From positions 26,162,350-26,226,349 of the forward strand of contig CM055608.1 of the NCBI GenBank assembly GCA_029379385.1: 64,000 nt of DNA, written 5' to 3'. The DNA comes from Quillaja saponaria (lineage: Eukaryota > Streptophyta > Magnoliopsida > Fabales > Quillajaceae). Both the position numbers and the translations under genes were made by a program. Shown one piece after another: positions 1 to 13,155 of the stretch. Positions within the stretch are counted from its first letter, which is position 1; each line of letters starts with the position of its first letter. The notes under the pieces are model-generated. The model worked only from the letters and a program-made list of their open reading frames with translations, ran no database searches and was not told the DNA's origin.

Positions 1-41
1 ACTTAAATTAGTCAATTATTAAAAAAAAAAAAAAATTTTGA

Positions 42-73
42 ACATGTGCCTAAGCACATGTGATGGGACTGGT
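42..73 (+). mobile_element. Probable Helitron 3' terminus (hairpin plus CTGG-T)
   Basis: A perfect 8-bp stem with a 4-base loop (42-61, arms acatgtgc/gcacatgt) is followed 7 bases later by CTGG at 69-72 and then T at 73. Helitrons end in a short hairpin followed by CTRR and insert before a T, so this fits the right end of a plus-strand Helitron whose body lies left of the window. The rest of the element is out of view, so this is a structural match only. Confidence 0.45.
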
Positions 74-161
74 ATATTTATATACTAGTTTTTGACACAC
101 TCGTTATGCGTGAATCGTGTTTATAATATATCAATATATCTATATCTATACTATATATAAA

Positions 162-1173
162 AATGACTTATGACATAATCTTTTGATTTCCTAATATACC
201 TTTATTAGTTTTAATTATTACATAGTTACATTTAGTTGTTATTTTGTAGTTGTTTTTGCTCCAAATATATCATTATTAATTTTTTTATTTTATTTAATTA
301 TTCTCCATTTTAATAACCAATTAAATTTTAATTGTTTTAGAATTTATTTATTTTTTTAAAATTTTCTCAATATTAATAAATTTATAATTTTCAATAATTA
401 TATGTCAATAGTATTTAAGATTGAACCTCTCAATTTTATTTTTCTTCAACAATAATTATCATATTTTTTTTTTAGTTCTTCTCCAATTTATGAATTAACA
501 TTTTAAAAATTAATTATGAATTAAAATAATATTAAGAGTATAGTTTTCATAATTATAATATTATTATTTTAACTTTTAATTCTTCTTTACATCTTAAGAA
601 TTAAAAAAAAAATTATAAATTTATGAATTTATTTTTTATGAATATAAAAATGATTAAGTGGAAGAAATTTTATTTTCTTAAATACCCTTTTAACTTTTTA
701 CTATTATAGATATACTTTTTGATTAACTGTTATTTTAATTATTTGATTCAAATAGATTATTTATTTATTTTTATCTTTTATTTCTTTCCTTATTCTTCTC
801 TATTTAATATTTATAGGATTGTAATTGTTTTATCACTATTGATTTTTTTTTTTGTCCTAATCCTTTTTAATAATAATGAATCTATAATTTATCAATAATT
901 ATATACAAATAGTAATTATGATTGAATTTCTCAAATATTTTATTAATAAGTTACAAATAAATATATTATAATTAAAATTTGAAAACTTTTTTATGAATTA
1001 AAAGAAATATATAAAGAGTATAGTTTTATGATTAAAGTATTGTTATGTCATTTCCTTTTTCATTTTTAAAATTTTACAAAATTATATATTTATACTATGA
1101 ATTAAAAAATTTATTTGATTTATTTTTTGTTTAATGTCAATCACATGGAGTATTATTTTTTTATTAACTATAA

Positions 1174-1220
<47 letters not shown>

Positions 1221-1240
1221 ACTATAATTAATATCATATG
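162..1240. repeat. AT-rich dispersed repeat copies and (TA)n tract
   Basis: The stretch 165-575 recurs, diverged but colinear, at about 4,415-4,815, and more weakly at about 640-1,060 and 48,515-48,700. Shared marks are an opening 'atgacataat', the phrase 'caataattatatg' and a closing 'gagtatagttttcat'. It looks like a non-autonomous transposon family, perhaps Helitron-derived, without coding capacity. A (TA)n microsatellite lies at about 1,180-1,218. No gene is visible. Confidence 0.5.
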
Positions 1241-1619
1241 TATATATCATAAACATAGTTAGCAGCACAAAGCATGTTCCACAAAGCCTAGTACTATGTA
1301 GTAGTGTTATAACCCTATATCTTACTTTACATTTTAAGAGATTTGTACGTAACTTGTGTAAATAGGTGGATAAAATTTTATGCGAAGTGGAAGCAAAATA
1401 AATAAATACTTATGTATATTATACATATATGTATACATACGTGAGTAGGAAAAATGAATTTTTATATTAGGGGTGGACAGAATAAGTTAAAATTTACATA
1501 TATAAATTTTATGAATGTGACAAACTTGTAAATAAAAGAATAAACATACACCACAATTTTTATGGTGACTTAGACCATGTTTTTTTTTTTATTTATTATT
1601 TATATTCTCCTTTTTCTTC

Positions 1620-4410
1620 TATGTTGACCTGACTCATTTGCTTTCCTCCTTGTGTTCTAGAAATTTCTGTATTCTTCTTGATGGACCGAAGCTGCTACTC
1701 TCCTTCCTTTTCCTTGTTTTGCTTGTCATAGTTAGTCTAGAATTACTTGGATTGTATGGGTCCAGCTGCTGCCATGAATTTCCTTTGCTTGGTGTCCATT
1801 CCCCTGTTCTTGTTGTGAGGAATTTTTCCTGTAGCCGTGCCCTGCTCCTGCTTCTTTCAATTGTTCCTTTTAGTTGGCCGTAAGTTTTCCCTCTCGTAGG
1901 CCGTGGGGACTTTCTGGCAGCCATGGAGGTTTCTTGCATTTTCAGCTTTTTGTGTCCTTTACCTCCATGTGAGCTTAGCTGGGTATGGGTCTTAGATATT
2001 GGCGTGTGATTTGCAGATCTAAGGAGGGAGACAACAGTTATGGACAAAAATTGAGGCAGCAGACTTGTGAGCTTTGAAATTTGCCATGACCTTGGAGTTT
2101 TGGTGGGATGCAGTACGTGTTTGCTGCAGCAAGTGATAGGTAAAGGCAGACCACACTCTGTTTTCTTTATTCCCAACTTCTTGTAGTGGATTGAGAAAGC
2201 CAACAGTAGCTTGGACGTTTTTCTTCTCTTATGGCCGACTAGCAAAAATCATTAGGAGGAAGATAGGTTGGCGTTTAAGTGCCTTAGCATCAAGAGTAGA
2301 TACGTGCAGGAATTTTCTTGCTATAAAATTATAGTTTGAAGATGAAATGGCTTATGAATTAGAGGAAGTGTTTAAAGTGAAATATAAGTTCTTGATTAAT
2401 TCTAAATCACTAATACAATCTTGAATTTAATTGGATTAAGAGTAATGATAGTGAATTAGTGTTGAAGTGAGGAGTATGATTTGGAGCTTGAAAATGGTGG
2501 AAAATAGGAGTTAAGTAGTTTTGAAGGGGTGCAGGAGACAGATTTCGTGAGTAACATAAATTTGGTATTTCGAGTGTCTTCGGGACTGAATTAAATTAAG
2601 AGTTCAAAAGATAAAATGTAGCTTATAGTCTTGACATGTTGTCTGCAAAATTTCGTAGTCTTATTCCAAGTATGTTGTTATTTATAGCTGTTAGACTCCG
2701 GCCAGGTAATGCAGGATTTGTACTGCCCGGTTTTTGGTTCAAGTAAGAAATTGAGTGGCTTAATGACATATTCTAGGAAAAGTTTCTAAACAATAAAGAT
2801 AGATATATTTGTCTATTAATAAATCCAACAAACGGAATCGGATTTCGTTTTTTCCTAGAGAAAGTTATGTTCAATTAACTAAGGTAAGGTCAAAGTTGTC
2901 AAAAATCCTTGCGTGTTGTAGAATTTGTTGCAACTTCAAACAATAAACTATATTGATATACATATGTAAAAATTACAAATAATATACCAATATAAATCTA
3001 CATGTGTCTAGTATTTTATAAATTTTACGGAACTAGATTCGGAGTTTCTTGGAGAAAAATATGACCGTTAAAGTGGACACTGGTCCAAACTTCAAGTTTG
3101 GACAGCTTTAACATTTTTAACTTACTAAATGCTATCTATTCATTTCTAATGGTTCCTCCTACCATATGCTTTGTCAAGATATTTAAAATGCATCTTCATT
3201 ATTAACATTATCACTTAAAGTCTAATCCATAGTAATTGACATGTAATAGTTTAAAGGAAAACTTACATAAATAAATCTATGTAAGTTGAGATATAAGTTA
3301 ATAAGTAAAAGAGTATAATAATAACGTTTATGAACTAAATATTATTTGAAATTATGAATTTCAGTTTCGGATTCTAAAGTGGACCGGATAAGACGCGTGA
3401 ATTCGAGGATTGAGTGAGGAATGTAATTCATCATACGGTGAGTGGTTAATTGCTGCCTTTAGGGGCTAGATTAATATGTGTGATTATATGATTATTTAAA
3501 TATGCATGATACATGGAAAATAAGCTAGTGGAGTATTTCAGTAATTTGTTTGAATAATGTTTGTTTGATATTGGTTACTGTATTGACATTATTTGTGTTT
3601 GATAAGGGCCAACTTGTGAACATTTTCTGGAAAATGATTTTCATTTCTGAAATTAAAAATCCAGGTGCACCTAGGATACTCTGATTTAAAAATTGTGAGA
3701 AATCATGATTTTGATATATATATTTTTAAAATTGAGTGCTCAGCCCCGGTGGGATGAATTGTGTACGGGAAATTAATTTGGTGTGCGGGCGCGTACATGC
3801 CCGGCAGGGGGTGATATTGGTGTGCGGGGCTGGGTTACTCGTTGGCCCTTTAGTTGCTTTGTTTGATATTATTTTTCTGATTGATTTGTGATAGTGTGGA
3901 ATCATGTAAATTGTGACTTTATGTGATTACAATATATACGTGTAAGGTGAGTTAATATATGAACAATGTTACATGAATTTAATATACTATATGATTGTGT
4001 GGGGTGATGTTAGCACCCTTTTGGTACGATTTTTCACTCACGGAGTCCATAGGACTCATCCCTCTCGTGGAATTCTTTTTCAGGAATCCAATATATGGTG
4101 TCATTGAGCTTGTTAACCTGCCGACAAAGTACGGCAAGGTATTTTTCCAGGATCTCAGACTTGAAGTCAAGGATGAAGGTTTGCAGTCACACTAAAATGG
4201 TGGAAATGTCTAATTTTGTATACTGTTATAGTCTATATATTTGTTCCCGTGTAGTCGTGTAGAATTAGGAACACATAGGTTGTATTTCGTGGTGTGATAT
4301 ATAAATTTTCAATAAGTGTCATGATTGTTACTTTGTTTTGAAGTCAGGGTTACGGAGGTTTGGTTATCCAACCCTTCGGCCAGTCATGTCTCCGTGAGGG
4401 ACATGACAAG
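1620..4410. mobile_element. Decayed LTR-retroelement-like block, unclassified
   Basis: This block is less AT-rich than its surroundings and sits between two copies of the AT-rich repeat. On the minus strand 1,634-2,245 is open for 203 codons; the product is basic, with repeated K/R and S/T stretches, and I cannot assign it to a family. The right part (about 3,360-4,405) has GC-richer segments such as 3,740-3,845 and stops at 'gggacatgaca' where the AT-rich repeat begins, which is how a long plant LTR can look. I could not find two matching LTRs, a primer-binding site or a recognisable polymerase, so classification is tentative. Confidence 0.35.
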
Positions 4411-4411
4411 T

Positions 4412-7000
4412 AGTGGCATAATGACATATTTTTTTGACTTTCCTAAATACCTTTACTAGTTTTTATTATTACATAATTATTTTTAGTTGTTATTTTACTA
4501 CAAATAAATTATTTTTTTCTAATTATTCTCCATTTTAATATCAATAGATTATAATTGTTTAGGACTATAGATTTATTTTTTACTAATTTTTTTTAATATT
4601 AATAAATTTATAAATTTATCAATAATTATATGCCAATAGTAAATAGTAATTAAGGTTAAATTTCTCAATTTTTTTTGTTTAATAAGTTTCTAATAATCAT
4701 AAATTTTTTAAATTATCCTCAAATTTAAGAATCAAAATTTTAATTTATTATTTATAAATTAAAAGAAATATTAAAAATATAGTTTTCATGATTATAATAT
4801 TGTTGCTTTAACTTTTATTTTATAATTTAAAAAAATATTTTTCAATAATTATATGACAAAAGTAACTTCTAACTATTCGAATTTAAATACATATTTGAAT
4901 TTAAAATGATATTTAATTTTGATAAATATTCAAATATTTAAACTTTTATTACAGAAAATAATATTTATCTACAAATTTTATATTAAAAAATATGAATAAA
5001 ATAAAAACTAAGTAATTTACAGCCAGTATATTAAAGTTACATAATCATCAGTCAAACTACAAGTAGTACCAAACAACTAAAAAAAATTAACTACAATTTA
5101 AAAACCTTAATTTTTTTAGTCATTCTTAAAATTTTGGATTCACTTTTTTCTTTATTTCATTTGAGGCAACCCACGAAAAAATTGACAAAATTAATCAAAA
5201 AAAATACTGACATCATAATTTATTTATTTATTTTTTTACAAATAAGCCATACATTTTATTCACTCTCCTACCTAGAACCTTTTATGTTTATTTTTTTCGT
5301 TTCTTTCTTTTATATCATCTGCCTACCTTGTTCTTTCTCTCTGTAATCTTTTTTGTCTTTATATTGTTATTTCACTACATTTTTAAAATACATGTTGAAT
5401 AAGATCATATGAATTTTTTTTTCTTTTTTTATAGACTTCACCACTCAAGATACAAATAAATTATTTTTCCAACTCTCATTTTTTAAATTCAAATTGAAAT
5501 TAAATATCACAAAATTTTGATTCGTAAAGATCTTTCAGGAGCTTATCCATCATCCATGCGACAAGGCCAAAATAACGTGGATGTTATTTTTACATGTTAT
5601 TTTTTGGTCTTCTAACAGGGATGGCATCCTTTTAATTTATTTTTTATTTTATGGGTGTTCTAATCTTTATCAGTTAAAGTTGTGAACATGCAACTTTAAT
5701 TTTAAAAGACTTTGAATTTAAATAAAGAATTATAATTTTTAGAAATAGAGAATTGGGGAAAAAAAAAAAAAAGAAGAAGAAGAAGAAGATAGGTAGACTG
5801 TATAAAAGAAAGAAAAGAAACAAAAGAAAAGTTTTAGGTAAGAGAAAATTAAAAAGATAGTGCTTTGTGTTAAAAAAAAAAAAAAAAATAGGTATGTGAG
5901 TATTTTTCAGTGATCAACTAATTTTTGGTGAAATGTCGAAGGCAATAAAATTAAATATATTGAATATCTACTTTGAGAATGACAAGAAATTTAGATTCTC
6001 AAATATAGGCCCCGTTTGATTGGGCCTTAGATCACTTGGGATGCGACATGACTGTTTGGGCAGCCCACTTTTTTTCTTCTTATTTTGCCTTTTGTCTTTG
6101 TAATTAATTTTCACTTTATCCTTCCAACTTGTTATTCTTAAGAATATATATATATATATTTTTCCGTTTACTTTTAAAAAAATTTCAACATTATCCCTCT
6201 AACTTGTTATCCTTAGAAATTTTTATTTTTATTTTTCTTTACCTTATTAAAAAATTTTAATTTTATCCCTCCAACTTTTTACCCTTAGAAATTTTATTTT
6301 TTAAAAAAATTTCAACCTTATTTCTCCAACTTGATGCCTTAGGAATGTTTTTTTTTTTTACCTTTTAAAAAAATTTCACCCTTATCTTTCCAACACTCAC
6401 AAATGTATAGAAATAAATTTTAGTTTTATTAAAATTTGTTGTGTGAAAATAATTAATCTAATTTCAATTAAACCTCAAACCTGAATTACTTATTAAATTA
6501 AAAAAAATTACTTTAAATTAAAAAGGAAAATTGAATTAATTATTACTTTAATTAAAAATCAAAACTGATTAATATAAACGGTTTAATTTGTTTATTTTTT
6601 AATATAACACATAAATGTCATTTTGGTAATTTGAATACAAAAACAGCTTCTCTGACTGTGAATTTTGGACTATCCGAACATAGAGCTAGAATTCGAATCG
6701 AATAGCTTCGAATATTCTATTAGCTGTATTTATATTTGAATTCAATTATCGAAATCAAATTTAAATATTTCTTTAAATTTAAAATAATATTTGAATTTGA
6801 CGAATATTCAAATTCGAATATTTGAATTTTCAATGCACAAAATAATATTATCTATTTTTTTTTTGTTTAAATGATAAAAATATAAAACTGAGAAATTGAA
6901 AATCTAGATGTGAACATTCAAATTACATAATCACTATAAAAAAATAAAAAAAAAGTACCAACATTATCGTACAACTAAAATAGACAAAAAGAAAAAAAAA
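4412..7000. repeat. AT-rich intergenic DNA with a second repeat copy
   Basis: The first 400 bases are the second clear copy of the repeat seen at 165-575. The rest is AT-rich low-complexity sequence with A- and T-runs and tandem 'ttatcccttccaacttgtta'-like phrases at about 6,115-6,400. From about 6,660 the sequence is dominated by permutations of GAATTCAAAT. I see no gene. Confidence 0.5.
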
Positions 7001-7041
7001 TAGTAGTCTAAGACACAAATCAACATCATACTATGACATAT

Positions 7042-7236
7042 ACTAATCCTAAGCCTAAGCCTAAATCTAACCCTAATCTTAACTATAAGTGTAAGCCTAA
7101 ATCTAATCCTAAACCTAATTCTAACCCTAACCCTAACCTTAACCCTTATAATCCTAATCCTAGTCCTAATCATAATACTAACCCTAATCCTACCCCTAAA
7201 TTCAATCCTAATTCTGATTCTAATTTTAATCATAAT
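7042..7236 (+). repeat. Degenerate telomere-like hexamer array (CCTAAN)n
   Basis: About 32 head-to-tail units of roughly six bases, mostly CCTAAN or CCCTAA, become more degenerate to the right. The unit is six bases (CCCTAA), unlike the seven-base CCCTAAA usual at plant telomeres. All frames are open, giving low-complexity Pro/Asn products on one strand and Arg/Ile on the other; these should not be taken as proteins. It is an internal, decayed tract about 500 bases left of the MULE. Confidence 0.8.
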
Positions 7237-7369
7237 TTTATTAAAATATATTTTAAAAGAGTTCTTGTTAACAAAAATTAAGAAAATTCTATTTGATAGA
7301 ATTTCTAAAATTTATAGAGAATCTAAATCCAAAGTAAAAATAGTAAAGGTATTATATTTTTTTTAAACC

Positions 7370-7640
7370 AAATAAATACAAATAATTATATATAATTTAT
7401 AATTTATTATTTTTTAATAAATATCAATTAGTTAATAATCAAATACAAATAGTTAATCGAATACTTAATCAAATAATTTGATCGAATATCAAATCGAATA
7501 TTACATCAATTGAATTTGATTTGAATTTAAATTCAAACTCTAAAAAGTATTTTTATTTGATTTGAATTCATATTCAAATTAGAATAATTAAATCGAATTC
7601 AAATTCAAATATTGAACTATAAGATTTGAATTCCAGCCCC
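7370..7640 (+). repeat. AT-rich repeat left of MULE, related to 16,570-16,960
   Basis: Colinear phrases are shared with the segment right of the MULE: 'aaataaatacaaataa', 'aattatatataat', 'ttgaatttgatttgaattta' and 'aaactctaaaaa' occur in the same order and orientation on both sides. Divergence is substantial. The pair suggests that the element entered between two members of an older AT-rich repeat. Confidence 0.45.
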
Positions 7641-7774
7641 ATTCAAACAGACAAAGATAGAATGGGTTCAGACCTTTCTGACTATGGTCTTTGCCTCGCA
7701 GTCATACCAAACACACCCATAATTTTTAAATACAAAATAATATCATACTAAGGTTAACCATTACTAATGCTAGG

Positions 7775-7783
7775 GTTAGTAAC
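7775..7783 (+). repeat. 9-bp target-site duplication of MULE, left copy
   Basis: GTTAGTAAC lies immediately outside the left inverted repeat and is repeated exactly at 16,547-16,555 outside the right one. Nine bases is the characteristic duplication length of Mutator-like elements. Confidence 0.88.
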
Positions 7784-8014
7784 GGACTTTCTACCAGAAT
7801 ACACTAGTTTTTTTTAAAAATTACTCAAATGCATAAAAAAAATAAAAAGTTAAATGCCTTCATTTTTGAATTTGTGCTTTCAAGATACAATTTCATAATG
7901 TGTTTGTGTTTTGAAAACACAAATTCAAGATGCCACGTTAATACCAGATGGGAATACATTGTTGGCACTTGAATTTGTGGGTTCAACCCACAAAATCTAA
8001 TTTGTGTTTTAAAC
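7784..8014 (+). repeat. Left terminal inverted repeat of MULE
   Basis: It begins ggactttctaccagaatacac, matching the reverse complement of the right end (tggcttttctaccagaatac...). The match continues with small gaps through 'tttcataatg', 'aaattcaa', 'cacgttaa' and 'ggttcaacccacaaa'. Long TIRs of this size are typical of the MuDR class. Confidence 0.88.
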
Positions 8015-10474
8015 CTAACCCAGATTGAAACCCTAAATCCCTATTTCCTTCCCTTCATTAGCAAATGTGTGCGTTTTGTGCCTTTGAGAAATCGAGCACT
8101 TCTCTTCAAAGGCTTGTGATGGTGTCAACCCGCTTCAGAGGCCTTCGCCTACTTCATCTACAGAGCTAACTCCGGAAGTTATTGCTTTCACTTGGTGATT
8201 TTAACTACTCTTACTCTCTTTGTTCAGTAGGAATGCTTCTCCTTGCTATAGTCTTATGGTAGTTTAACTGAAAAAACTCCCATATACCATAGGAAATCAA
8301 GGCTCGGCACACCATTGAGGAAGGAAGGAGTAGTAGTATGTTTATGGGTCAGCGAGAATTAGAGGGAGCAGAGTCATTGTGAAGCTGGCAATTTGGATTT
8401 TCTTGGTTTGTGTTCTTTGTCTTTCACAATAGAAGGGATCCATTGCTACTGGTACTAGATCCTAAACTCAGGTTCTTGTTAAAATATTTCTTCTTCTTTT
8501 TTTCACATTATAAAAACCATAACATAACATGAATTAACTGAGCAACATGAAATTTGATCGTTGAATAAAAATACCCCCAATGTTGTATTCTTGTTATAAC
8601 ATTACAAGTTGTTTACTTTGAGCCTTTTGAGTAACTTTGTTTAGCTTTGATATGTAGCTATTAGCACCAACTATTTGGGCCCATTTTGTTGAATCAAATC
8701 CATAAGCACCTTCTGTTTCACTTGCAGTTTTTGGTTTACCTCTTGAGTTCGTTGATAGTGTATCTTTAGAATTATCTTGTGTTTGGGATAACTGTCATAT
8801 AACTTTCAACTTACATCTTAGCCCAACAAATAATGTGTGGCTTATTACTGATGGCTTGCAAATTGGATCATGGTATTGTCAGTTGAGTTTTGTGTGTTTC
8901 AAGTTTGCAAAATTTCATGTTAAATGATATAGATACATTTTCTTAACTTGGAAAACAAAATGGAATGTTTTGAAGTAGGAAAGTTCTTATTTTTCTTTTT
9001 TCTTTCCTTGAAGAATTAGTAAGTTCTGGTTTCCATCCATTTGGAAAGCTTTTCATTTCTATTTTCAAGCTTTTCAATTGCTATGTAATGAGTTTTACTT
9101 AAGGGCTCAATAGTAGCCCTTTTGATTAACAGTAGTTGGTTCCATAAATAGAATTGCCTCCATTTTTCATGCATCATAATGCATTTGACAAGTCTTAATC
9201 ATCAAACCAATTATAGAAAAGGTATGGGTCCAAACTCTTTTTTATTTTTTTTTAACCTTGACTAGCCATTCTTTAGAACTTAATTCAAATTTGTTATTAC
9301 TTGGAAGTCATGCTGCTGTTACCTATTGCTATTATGACACCACAAAGCCATAATTATTAATGGAAGACTTTAAGAAACATTAATTATAGAAAATTGTTAT
9401 TCTATTCCTAATCTCAGCGAAATAGGCCATTCCTTAATATGGACTATTTTTCTCCAAAAAAAAAAAAAAAAAAAAAGGAGTGTTGTCTATTTTGGCCTCC
9501 ATTTTTTTTTTATCAAAATTCAATCTAGTCATCATTTTTTATTTTGTCCATTTAATCCATAATTTCCTCAAATTGCTAAAATATTTATCAAATCTTCTTA
9601 AATTTAAATGACATGCCAGTTATTAATGTTAGGTATATAGAGGATGAAATACTAATTTTATGTTGGTTTGACTTTGATATAATTTTTTTTCCTTCAACAC
9701 AATGCTCTTATCTCCTAAGATATTATAATAATAGTTTGAACTTTCAATTGAACATATATATTGAAAATGACTGTAAATCTAATGTCCTCATGTTATAAAA
9801 ACTATCCCCACAGTGGTCATCTTATTTGATAAGTATTGGCTGCAGTTGCTCTATCTTAATTCAACGCGTTATTTTCAATTGTTCAGGAGGCCATTGCGAT
9901 CAACCTCATACAGGTTGAAGTGTGAAAAAGAATCTTTGAATTCCAGGTAGTTCCTGGAACATAGTATTTGATGTTTTCAATTTAACAGTTATTTCATTCA
10001 ATAAAGTTTATTTTAAATTTTTTCTACGAAGAGTCAAAGAGATAATTATGATTCTAGTTTGCATGTATATTGGTTTTCCATGCTTATTATCTTTTGTATT
10101 TTGTTGTATTTTTTTCATTCATTCCAGTTTGATTAGAAATGTGTTGAAGTTAGTAGTTCTTATGATAGTTTGTTTCTTAAGCTTTTAGTGACAATATCTT
10201 CTTTGAAATAATTATTATAGGCATACTTATTCGCATCAATAATGACATGGTGAAATACCTTTGGTTCATGGCACCAATTTTACTTTTCAATTATGGATGA
10301 ATGCCATAATTACAAGTGTTTTTATAGTCTGTGTCTATTGTTGACTCTAATATTTAGTGGACTTTTCAACTAATAATTTTTTTTTCTGTTTATTATTGTT
10401 TGTCATAGTTTATATATGCCATGTCATGGTTTTATGACTAAAATTTATTGAATTTTATTGGAACAGGATAGAAT

Positions 10475-12900
10475 ATGGGAGATAGTGCACTAATTGCGTG
10501 TTATATGAATGGTGAAATGAAAATGGGTTCAGATGGGGTTGATTATGATTGTCCCCAGATTAAGTTTTTGAGAATACAAATAAGGAAAAGTTATGAACAA
10601 TTTCACACTCGTTTGTGTAAAGCTTTGTATATTGATTACATAAATGGATATTTGAAAATTCTTTGTCAACATCCGTTCTATTTTCAAAATGCAGTCAAAT
10701 ACCAAACCATTAATGTTAGCGATGATGAGGATCTGGAAACTATGCTTAAATTTTCCTTGAGCCAAGGAAAGTCATATTCACTTGAATTATATTTGGAGAA
10801 ATGTTATCTTCCAAATGTGTCAATGAGTTATCACTGAATTTCTTATACAAAACAAACCCCAAATCTTGTTCAATAGGAAGATATTAAACATCATATAACT
10901 CAATCCTCAGTTGCCTATGAGGTTTCACAATATGGCACAATTCCTTCTTTAACTGATTTTCATCCACAAGTTAAAATTTATGACGACCTTCATGTAAATG
11001 AATTTACGCATAATGTCGGTGATGATGATGACCTAATTATAAACAATGATTTTGAAAATGTTGATGATCTAGAATTTGCCAAGGAAGATATATTCAACGA
11101 ATATGTTCCTACAGAATTTTTACTAAAGTTAACATTGCAGCGCATTTGCAACTAACAACGATCATGCTGTTAGAAGTCATTGGTCAATACATGAGGAGTT
11201 ATATGAAAAGCAGATATTTTCCAGGAAAACCAACATTTAAAAAGCTATTAAGTATTGGCATATCATGAAGCATGTGGCTTTTATAGTGGATAAGTCTGAT
11301 AAGAGCAAATGGGTTTTTAAATGCATGGCTCACAATCAAGGATGCAAATGGATGTTGCATGCAATTAAAAGTAAAAAGTCCAGAAGATTTGTGATAAAAA
11401 ATATAGTTGGTCCACAAACATATGTTTATCCTTCCTTGTCACAGGATCATTATAACCTAGACAAAGGATTGATAGCCGATTTTATTAAAAACGCAATATT
11501 TGCCGATCCATCAACACCTAGTGCAGTTTGGCAATAAAGAAGGCAATAAAGCTGGGTTTTGGTTCATGGGAGGGATCTTACAACCAATTTCCTAAATACT
11601 TAAATGCAATACTACTAGAAACCCTGGGACCATATTTGAGTGGAAGATGTACGCAACTGACAATTCAAATGAGGTTATCTTTCATAGGTTTTTTTGGGCA
11701 TTTGGACCATCCATCAAGGCATTCAAGCATTGTAGGCTAATAATCCAAATCGATGGTACTTTTCAATATGGAAAGTATAAGGGAAAGTTATTGATAACAT
11801 ATGGTATGGATGGTGCCAATCATGTGATGCCATTTACATTTGCAATTGTCGAGGAGGAGAGCAAAGATAGTTGGTCATGGTTCCTTCTAGGCTTGTGTGT
11901 ACATGTTACTCAGTGAGATGGTATTTGCTTAATATCTGATCGTCATTCAGGAATAATAGCTGATGTAAAAGATCCTAGTGTTAGTTGGACAGAGCCGTAT
12001 GCTTATCATCGTTATTGCTTGAGACATGTTGCTAGTAATTTTCATATTGCCAAGAAAAATAGCGCCGCAAAAAAACTTGGTGATGAAAGTTAGGTACCAA
12101 GTACAACCTCGTAAGTTTGCAAAGTAAATGGAAGAGTTAAGCAAATTAAGGCTAGACTTGGTGACTTAGTTTGCCGATGTCCCTATTGAGAAATGGACAT
12201 TGGCATATGATGGTGGTAGGCGTTTTGGCTTTATAACCACTAATTTAGGTGAGTGTTTCAATAATGTATTAAAAGGTGCACGACAAGTTCCCATCATTGC
12301 AATGGCGCGTTTGACTTACTACAGTTGCGTCAGTTATTTTGTCAAAATTCGTACTGAGACAACAGTTAATTTGACTGCATTACATATGTATACGGAAAAG
12401 GTGCATGTAAGGCTTCAAAAATAGAAAGATAGAGCTAGTGGGCATACTGTTACATAGTTTAATCCGATAATTGGAAATTGTAAAATTGTAACACAATATC
12501 GGGGTTAGACACATAGAAAGGGTGGCAACTAACATAAAGTGAGTTTAGGTGATCCTTATTGCTCGTGCCTCAAGTTCCAATACTATAATATTCCTTGCTC
12601 ACATGCCATGGCAGCTTACAGTAGTTCTCACATTGACTACCACCAACATGTGGGCTATTGGTATAGCTTGACACATCAAGAACTGGTATACAATCCACAA
12701 TTTAAGATTATAATGCATGATGACAAATAACCTAAATATAACTTTCCACACGTGCATCTTGATGTCACCAAATTGCGACAAAAAGGTAGGCCACGTTCAT
12801 CGCAGTTACAGAATGAAATGGACTAGGTGGAGAATCCGAGGAAAACTTGATGCGGAATATGTCGACAAGAAGGTCACAATAGAAAGAAATTCCTAATGTT
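10475..12900 (+). pseudogene. MULE transposase (MURA/MuDR type), decayed
   Basis: The gene encodes the cut-and-paste transposase of the MULE. From 10,475, 120 codons are open and resemble the N-terminal PB1-like region of plant MULE proteins. An acidic linker follows, then the MuDR DNA-binding region (about 11,170-11,460, with CxxxxxxC spacing around 'CMAHNQGCKW'). The DDE transposase domain is clear: IDGTF (Asp at 11,752), the segment VEEESKDSW, and ISDRH (Asp at 11,938) followed by HRYCLRHVASNF. A SWIM zinc finger (12,560-12,615; C-x-C then C-x-H in CSC...CSHAM) and a CCHC knuckle whose last Cys reads Phe ('CGICRQEGHNRKKF', about 12,850-12,890) end it. Coding passes through three frames, with shifts near 11,522 and 11,635 and stops at 10,835, 11,914 (TGA) and 12,422. 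It is a dead copy. Confidence 0.9.
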
Positions 12901-13155
12901 ACACAAGGATAATCTTCTAATGCTTAGTGTCATTTTTATTTTTTTTCATTTTTATGTTGTATTGACTTCTCCATTGTAATGGTAATTGAATGCCAAATAT
13001 CTTATCTTATCCTCACTATTGCAATTGTAATTGAATGTCGAACGTCTAATCGTTTATATGTAGTATTTACTTCTTCATATTTTATTCAAAGTCTTTTATT
13101 ATGATTTATTTTTGTGCTAATGCTTGTTATGCTAAAAATAGATAGTGTATATGTG

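Noticed and set aside
1634..2245. 203-codon minus-strand frame as a host gene
   Set aside because: It shows no domain I recognise and no splice-linked neighbours, and it lies in a repeat-bracketed block. I kept it only as part of the unclassified element.
6964..7281. Overlapping open frames on both strands giving Pro/Asn- or Arg/Ile-rich products
   Set aside because: They are translations of the hexamer tract, whose short period without stops keeps all frames open.
6004..7728. A MITE from 'ggccccgtttgattggg' to 'ccaaacacaccca'
   Set aside because: The ends are only loosely inverted, 1.7 kb apart, and I could not define a clear target duplication.
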